From an uncultured Lachnospiraceae bacterium (GTDB lineage Bacteria; Bacillota; Clostridia; Lachnospirales; Lachnospiraceae), in the NCBI GenBank assembly GCA_947068385.1, contig CAMTBF010000152.1:1-7695 (forward strand): a DNA stretch of 7,695 nt, read 5' to 3'. A program made the translations under genes and the position numbers. The notes under the pieces are model-generated. The model was given only the letters and a program-made list of their open reading frames with translations. It did no database searches and was not told where the DNA came from. This document shows positions 6,188-7,695 of the stretch, piece by piece (position 1 is the stretch's first letter; each line of letters starts with the position of its first letter).

Positions 6188-6218
6188 AAAAAGGAGGGCC
6201 CCTCATCGGCAGCCCTCC
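6188..6218 (-). terminator. Intrinsic terminator of the CD3324-family gene
   Basis: Read on the minus strand, GGAGGGC (6218-6212) pairs with GCCCTCC (6199-6193) across a 12-nt loop and is followed directly by TTTTT (6192-6188). It starts 7 nt after the stop codon of the CD3324-family gene. It separates that gene from the ABC operon, so the two are not simply one operon. Confidence 0.85.
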
Positions 6219-6224
6219 CGTGCA

Positions 6225-6488
6225 TTATTTCTGGTATATGATTTTCTTGATGGCGTATGTGGAAAGGTGATAGCGCTCCGCAAGCTCCCGGACGGCAGCC
6301 CCGCTCCGGTACTCCGCGATGATGCGCGCATTGCGCTTGGCCAGCTCCTTTCGATAGCCGGATAGTTCGCCCCAGGATCTGTGCTCCTCCTCTTTTGCGG
6401 GAATGTAGAGATAGCCGGACTGGATGTACTTGCGCAGCTCCTCGACCAGCTCCTTGGGGAGAACGGCATTCGCGTTCCGATATTTCAT
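6225..6488 (-). CDS. CD3324 family protein, small predicted DNA-binding protein
   Basis: This 87-aa protein begins MKYRNANAVLPKELVEELRKYIQ and has the layout of the CD3324 family: a short N-terminal helix (VLPKELVEEL), a YIPAKEEEHRSWGELSGYRKEL segment with the conserved 'WGE-SG-RKEL' look, and a C-terminal helix-turn-helix (RIIAEYRSGAAVRELAERYHLSTYAIKKIIY) related in style to Mor/resolvase-type HTH regions. Family members are full length at about 85-95 aa. The ATG at 6488 has GGAGGG 7 nt upstream and is clearly the start; an in-frame TTG at 6524 has no such site. The gene has its own promoter, a long structured leader and a terminator, so it is monocistronic. I expect a cytosolic DNA-binding role from the HTH; the target is unknown. 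The family name comes from memory of its sequence pattern. Confidence 0.82.
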   Translation of the reverse strand: MKYRNANAVLPKELVEELRKYIQSGYLYIPAKEEEHRSWGELSGYRKELAKRNARIIAEYRSGAAVRELAERYHLSTYAIKKIIYQK

Positions 6489-6709
6489 GCAGGCTCCCTC
6501 CTTGATCGTACTGTCAAGCAGCAAAGCCAGCAGATCTGTCAGCGACTGAGAGCTACTCCATGCAAATGTCGCTGCCTATACTGGCTTTGCATGGAGCAGG
6601 ACGACGACTCGCTTGGACGTCAGCGGGTATATGAGCATGGCCTTTCACCTCCCTAATAGCAAAAGACCCAACGTGGTCCGCATCGTAGAGAGGCGTGTTG
6701 GGTTCTGTT
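6489..6709 (-). ncRNA. Structured 5' leader of the CD3324-family gene with alternative stems
   Basis: The roughly 220-nt leader starts at a predicted +1 near 6709. In transcript order it holds a 5' hairpin (6703-6697 with 6672-6666, followed by CTTTTG), a strong Shine-Dalgarno and 20-codon ORF (6638-6576), and then two competing structures. Stem X pairs 6596-6586 with 6566-6556 (11 bp, 19-nt loop). Stem Y pairs 6590-6581 with 6530-6521 (10 bp) and encloses a 7-bp inner stem, 6574-6568 with 6546-6540. X and Y share 6590-6586, so they cannot coexist. The end of the upstream ORF lies inside the shared arm. Neither stem has a U-run, so control of translation, RNA stability or RNA-protein binding is likelier than classical attenuation. 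No known riboswitch or T-box signature is seen. Confidence 0.5.
6576..6638 (-). CDS. 20-aa upstream ORF (candidate leader peptide)
   Basis: An ATG at 6638 sits 7 nt after GGAGGTG and starts a 20-codon ORF ending in TAG (6578-6576). The peptide starts MLIYPLTSKR, then has three consecutive GTC Val codons and two Leu codons (VVVLL) and ends HAKPV. It is rich in branched-chain residues. Codons 15-20 lie within the arm shared by the two alternative RNA stems, so a translating or paused ribosome would decide which stem forms. It is in the same frame as the downstream CD3324-family gene. No homologue is recognised. Confidence 0.45.
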   Translation of the reverse strand: MLIYPLTSKRVVVLLHAKPV

Positions 6710-6715
6710 ACAGTT

Positions 6716-6743
6716 ATTATATGTGACAAATGGGAAAAAGCAA
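6716..6743 (-). promoter_or_regulatory. Promoter of the CD3324-family transcript
   Basis: On the minus strand TTGCTT (6743-6738) and a perfect TATAAT (6721-6716) are separated by 16 bp. The predicted start is near 6709, just before the first leader hairpin. The site is about 230 bp upstream of the coding start, which explains the long non-coding leader. Confidence 0.65.
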
Positions 6744-6866
6744 CTCTTTTTTCAAAAACTCAACAAGCTTCTGGCACTGCTGACAGAACTGCCATGGCTG
6801 ACAGCTCTGTCATGTTCTATGCACATTTCCTACATGCTATGCACGAATCCGCAGGCAATCGAATTT
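6744..6866. repeat. Repeat-bearing non-coding stretch upstream of the CD3324 promoter
   Basis: This is a lower-GC stretch without a credible gene (a 62-codon plus frame at 6723-6911 has no ribosome binding site). It contains GCTGACAG twice (6779-6786 and 6797-6804) and CTGTCA once in reverse orientation (6807-6812), making TGACAGA/TCTGTCA a 7-bp dyad (6781-6787, 6806-6812). A second motif, CTATGCAC, occurs at 6817-6824 and 6837-6844, 20 bp apart. These could be regulator sites upstream of the CD3324 promoter. No clear intrinsic terminator for the surface-protein gene was found here. Confidence 0.35.
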
Positions 6867-7695
6867 CTACAACCTGTCCTCACGCCTTTTCCGTCCCAGG
6901 AATCGCCATAAGGCCATAGCCGCCAGCAAAGCTCCCGATGTACAGGCAAGCGCGGCAAAAGGCGGCGTGCTGTCCCCTGTCTGGGGGCTGCGCGGAGCAT
7001 CGGACATGGCGCTGTCGCCCTGGCTCCCGGACGCGGCCGGGCCGGAGGGCCTGCCGGAACCATCGGGCGTGCCGGGGACGTCTGGCGGCGTGGTCTCGCT
7101 CGGGGCATCCGGACTGTCCGGGCCCTCCGGCGGCGCGGTCTCGCCCGGGGCATCCGGACTGTCCGGGCCCTCCGGCGGCGCGATCTCGCCTGGATCGTCC
7201 GGCTCGTCGGGGCCGCCCTTGGCCTGGACTTCGAATCCGCCGGAAACCTCACCGTCCAGATAGAGGAACGTCAGGCTGTGGGGCCCTACCGGCAGGGTGT
7301 CCAGATAGCTCTCCTTCAGCGTGAGGATCGTGCTGCCGGACTTCACCGTATAATGCTCCTCATCCACCGTCTTCCCGTCTATCAATAGACCTGTGAACTT
7401 CTCCACCGCCCCGTTCGCCCGGAAAGCAATGCCCTCTTCTGTCTCCTGAATCCATTGACTTCCATCGCCCTCCAGGATTCTGTAATCCGTCAGGGCGGCC
7501 AGAACCTCCTCCAGCTTCCCGGCGTCTACCAGAGACCTCTCATGCTCCGTCAGGGACTCCAAGGCCGCTTTTGCCTGTGCCGCGGCGCTGTCCGCGTCCA
7601 TGTCGTCCGGGCTCACGTCCTCGGGCTCCGGCAGCTCCAAAATCAGCTCCGTTGCCTCCAGCACCTTCCCGATGCTCTCCAGGGCCCCGGCGATG
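6867..7695 (-). CDS. Sortase-anchored surface protein, C-terminal fragment
   Basis: The last 275 residues of a larger minus-strand protein are visible; the frame is open through the right edge, so the start is unseen. Fragment residues 1-75 are an acidic alpha-helical module (PEPEDVSPDDMDAD..., LTEHERSLVD..KLEEVLAAL) common in Clostridia surface proteins. Residues ~88-157 resemble an X2-like immunoglobulin-fold module (VEKFTGLLIDGKTVDEEHYT, GSTILTLKESYL, VGPHSLTFLYLDG). Residues 158-235 are a Pro/Gly/Asp-rich stalk with 15-residue repeats. The cell-wall signal is SPQTGD (236-241), an LPXTG variant with Ser for Leu, then a hydrophobic helix (~245-266) and the basic tail GRKRRED. It should be exported and covalently attached to peptidoglycan by a sortase. 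The functional head domain lies outside the window, so adhesin versus enzyme cannot be decided. Confidence 0.85.
   Translation of the reverse strand, partial: IAGALESIGKVLEATELILELPEPEDVSPDDMDADSAAAQAKAALESLTEHERSLVDAGKLEEVLAALTDYRILEGDGSQWIQETEEGIAFRANGAVEKFTGLLIDGKTVDEEHYTVKSGSTILTLKESYLDTLPVGPHSLTFLYLDGEVSGGFEVQAKGGPDEPDDPGEIAPPEGPDSPDAPGETAPPEGPDSPDAPSETTPPDVPGTPDGSGRPSGPAASGSQGDSAMSDAPRSPQTGDSTPPFAALACTSGALLAAMALWRFLGRKRREDRL
7093..7227 (-). repeat. 45-bp tandem repeat in the surface-protein stalk
   Basis: Two nearly identical 45-bp units (7093-7137 and 7138-7182) and a degenerate third (7183-7227) encode the 15-residue repeat APPEGPDSPDAPGET. The sequence left of 7093 looks like an older diverged copy. 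Repeat number is likely to vary between strains, changing how far the protein reaches from the wall. Confidence 0.85.

Noticed and set aside
6723..6911. 62-codon plus-strand ORF between the CD3324 promoter and the surface-protein gene
   Set aside because: It starts with GTG with no ribosome binding site, overlaps the opposite-strand promoter and the 3' end of a real gene, and has no recognisable features.
7093..7227. Possible CRISPR-like array
   Set aside because: The 45-bp units are directly adjacent with no spacers, and they encode an in-frame 15-residue protein repeat.

Overview
The window looks like a chromosomal piece of a moderately high-GC Gram-positive anaerobe, most likely a Lachnospiraceae-type gut Clostridia. 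The grounds are a lipobox lipoprotein with a Clostridia-style solute-binding domain, a CD3324-family small protein, the start of an Rpn-like PD-(D/E)XK nuclease, a surface protein ending in a SPQTGD sortase-type signal, strong AGGAGG-type ribosome binding sites and intrinsic terminators. This assignment is inferred from family content, not from a marker gene.

Layout, left to right: (1) 1-115, minus: 5' end of an Rpn-family protein, cut by the window edge. (2) 116-361: divergent intergenic region with an extended -10 promoter and a perfect dyad near the start of the rightward transcript. (3) 362-2584, plus: 740-aa lipoprotein with an N-terminal beta-rich, propeller-like half and a C-terminal solute-binding half. 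(4) 2585-2762: convergent gap with two GC-rich stem-loops, an unused Shine-Dalgarno sequence after the lipoprotein stop and, on the other strand, two tandem Shine-Dalgarno/ATG pairs. (5) 2763-5989, minus: two translationally coupled ABC exporter half-transporters (ATGA overlap). (6) 5990-6224: leader and promoter of that operon, with a 7+7 dyad, a 16-bp repeat duplicating the start region, and the terminator of the next gene. (7) 6225-6488, minus: CD3324-family protein. Its roughly 220-nt leader has its own promoter, a 20-codon upstream ORF and two mutually exclusive long stems. (8) 6722-6866: repeat-bearing non-coding stretch. (9) 6867-7695, minus: 3' end of a sortase-anchored surface protein with a 45-bp tandem repeat in its proline-rich stalk.

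The most informative system is the ABC pair. The decay of the two nucleotide-binding domains is exactly complementary. The upstream subunit keeps Walker A, Q-loop, Walker B Glu and switch His but has lost the LSGGQ signature. The downstream subunit keeps LSGGQ but has lost the Walker A Lys/Ser-Thr, the Q-loop Gln and the Walker B Glu, and ends exactly where the switch His should be. A heterodimer would have one canonical ATP site and one site with neither a P-loop nor a signature. That goes further than the usual degenerate site of heterodimeric exporters. The convergent lipoprotein may be functionally linked to this exporter, but no importer permease, substrate peptide or maturation enzyme is visible, so the link is inferred. 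The second point worth attention is the CD3324 leader, which is built like a translation-responsive switch.
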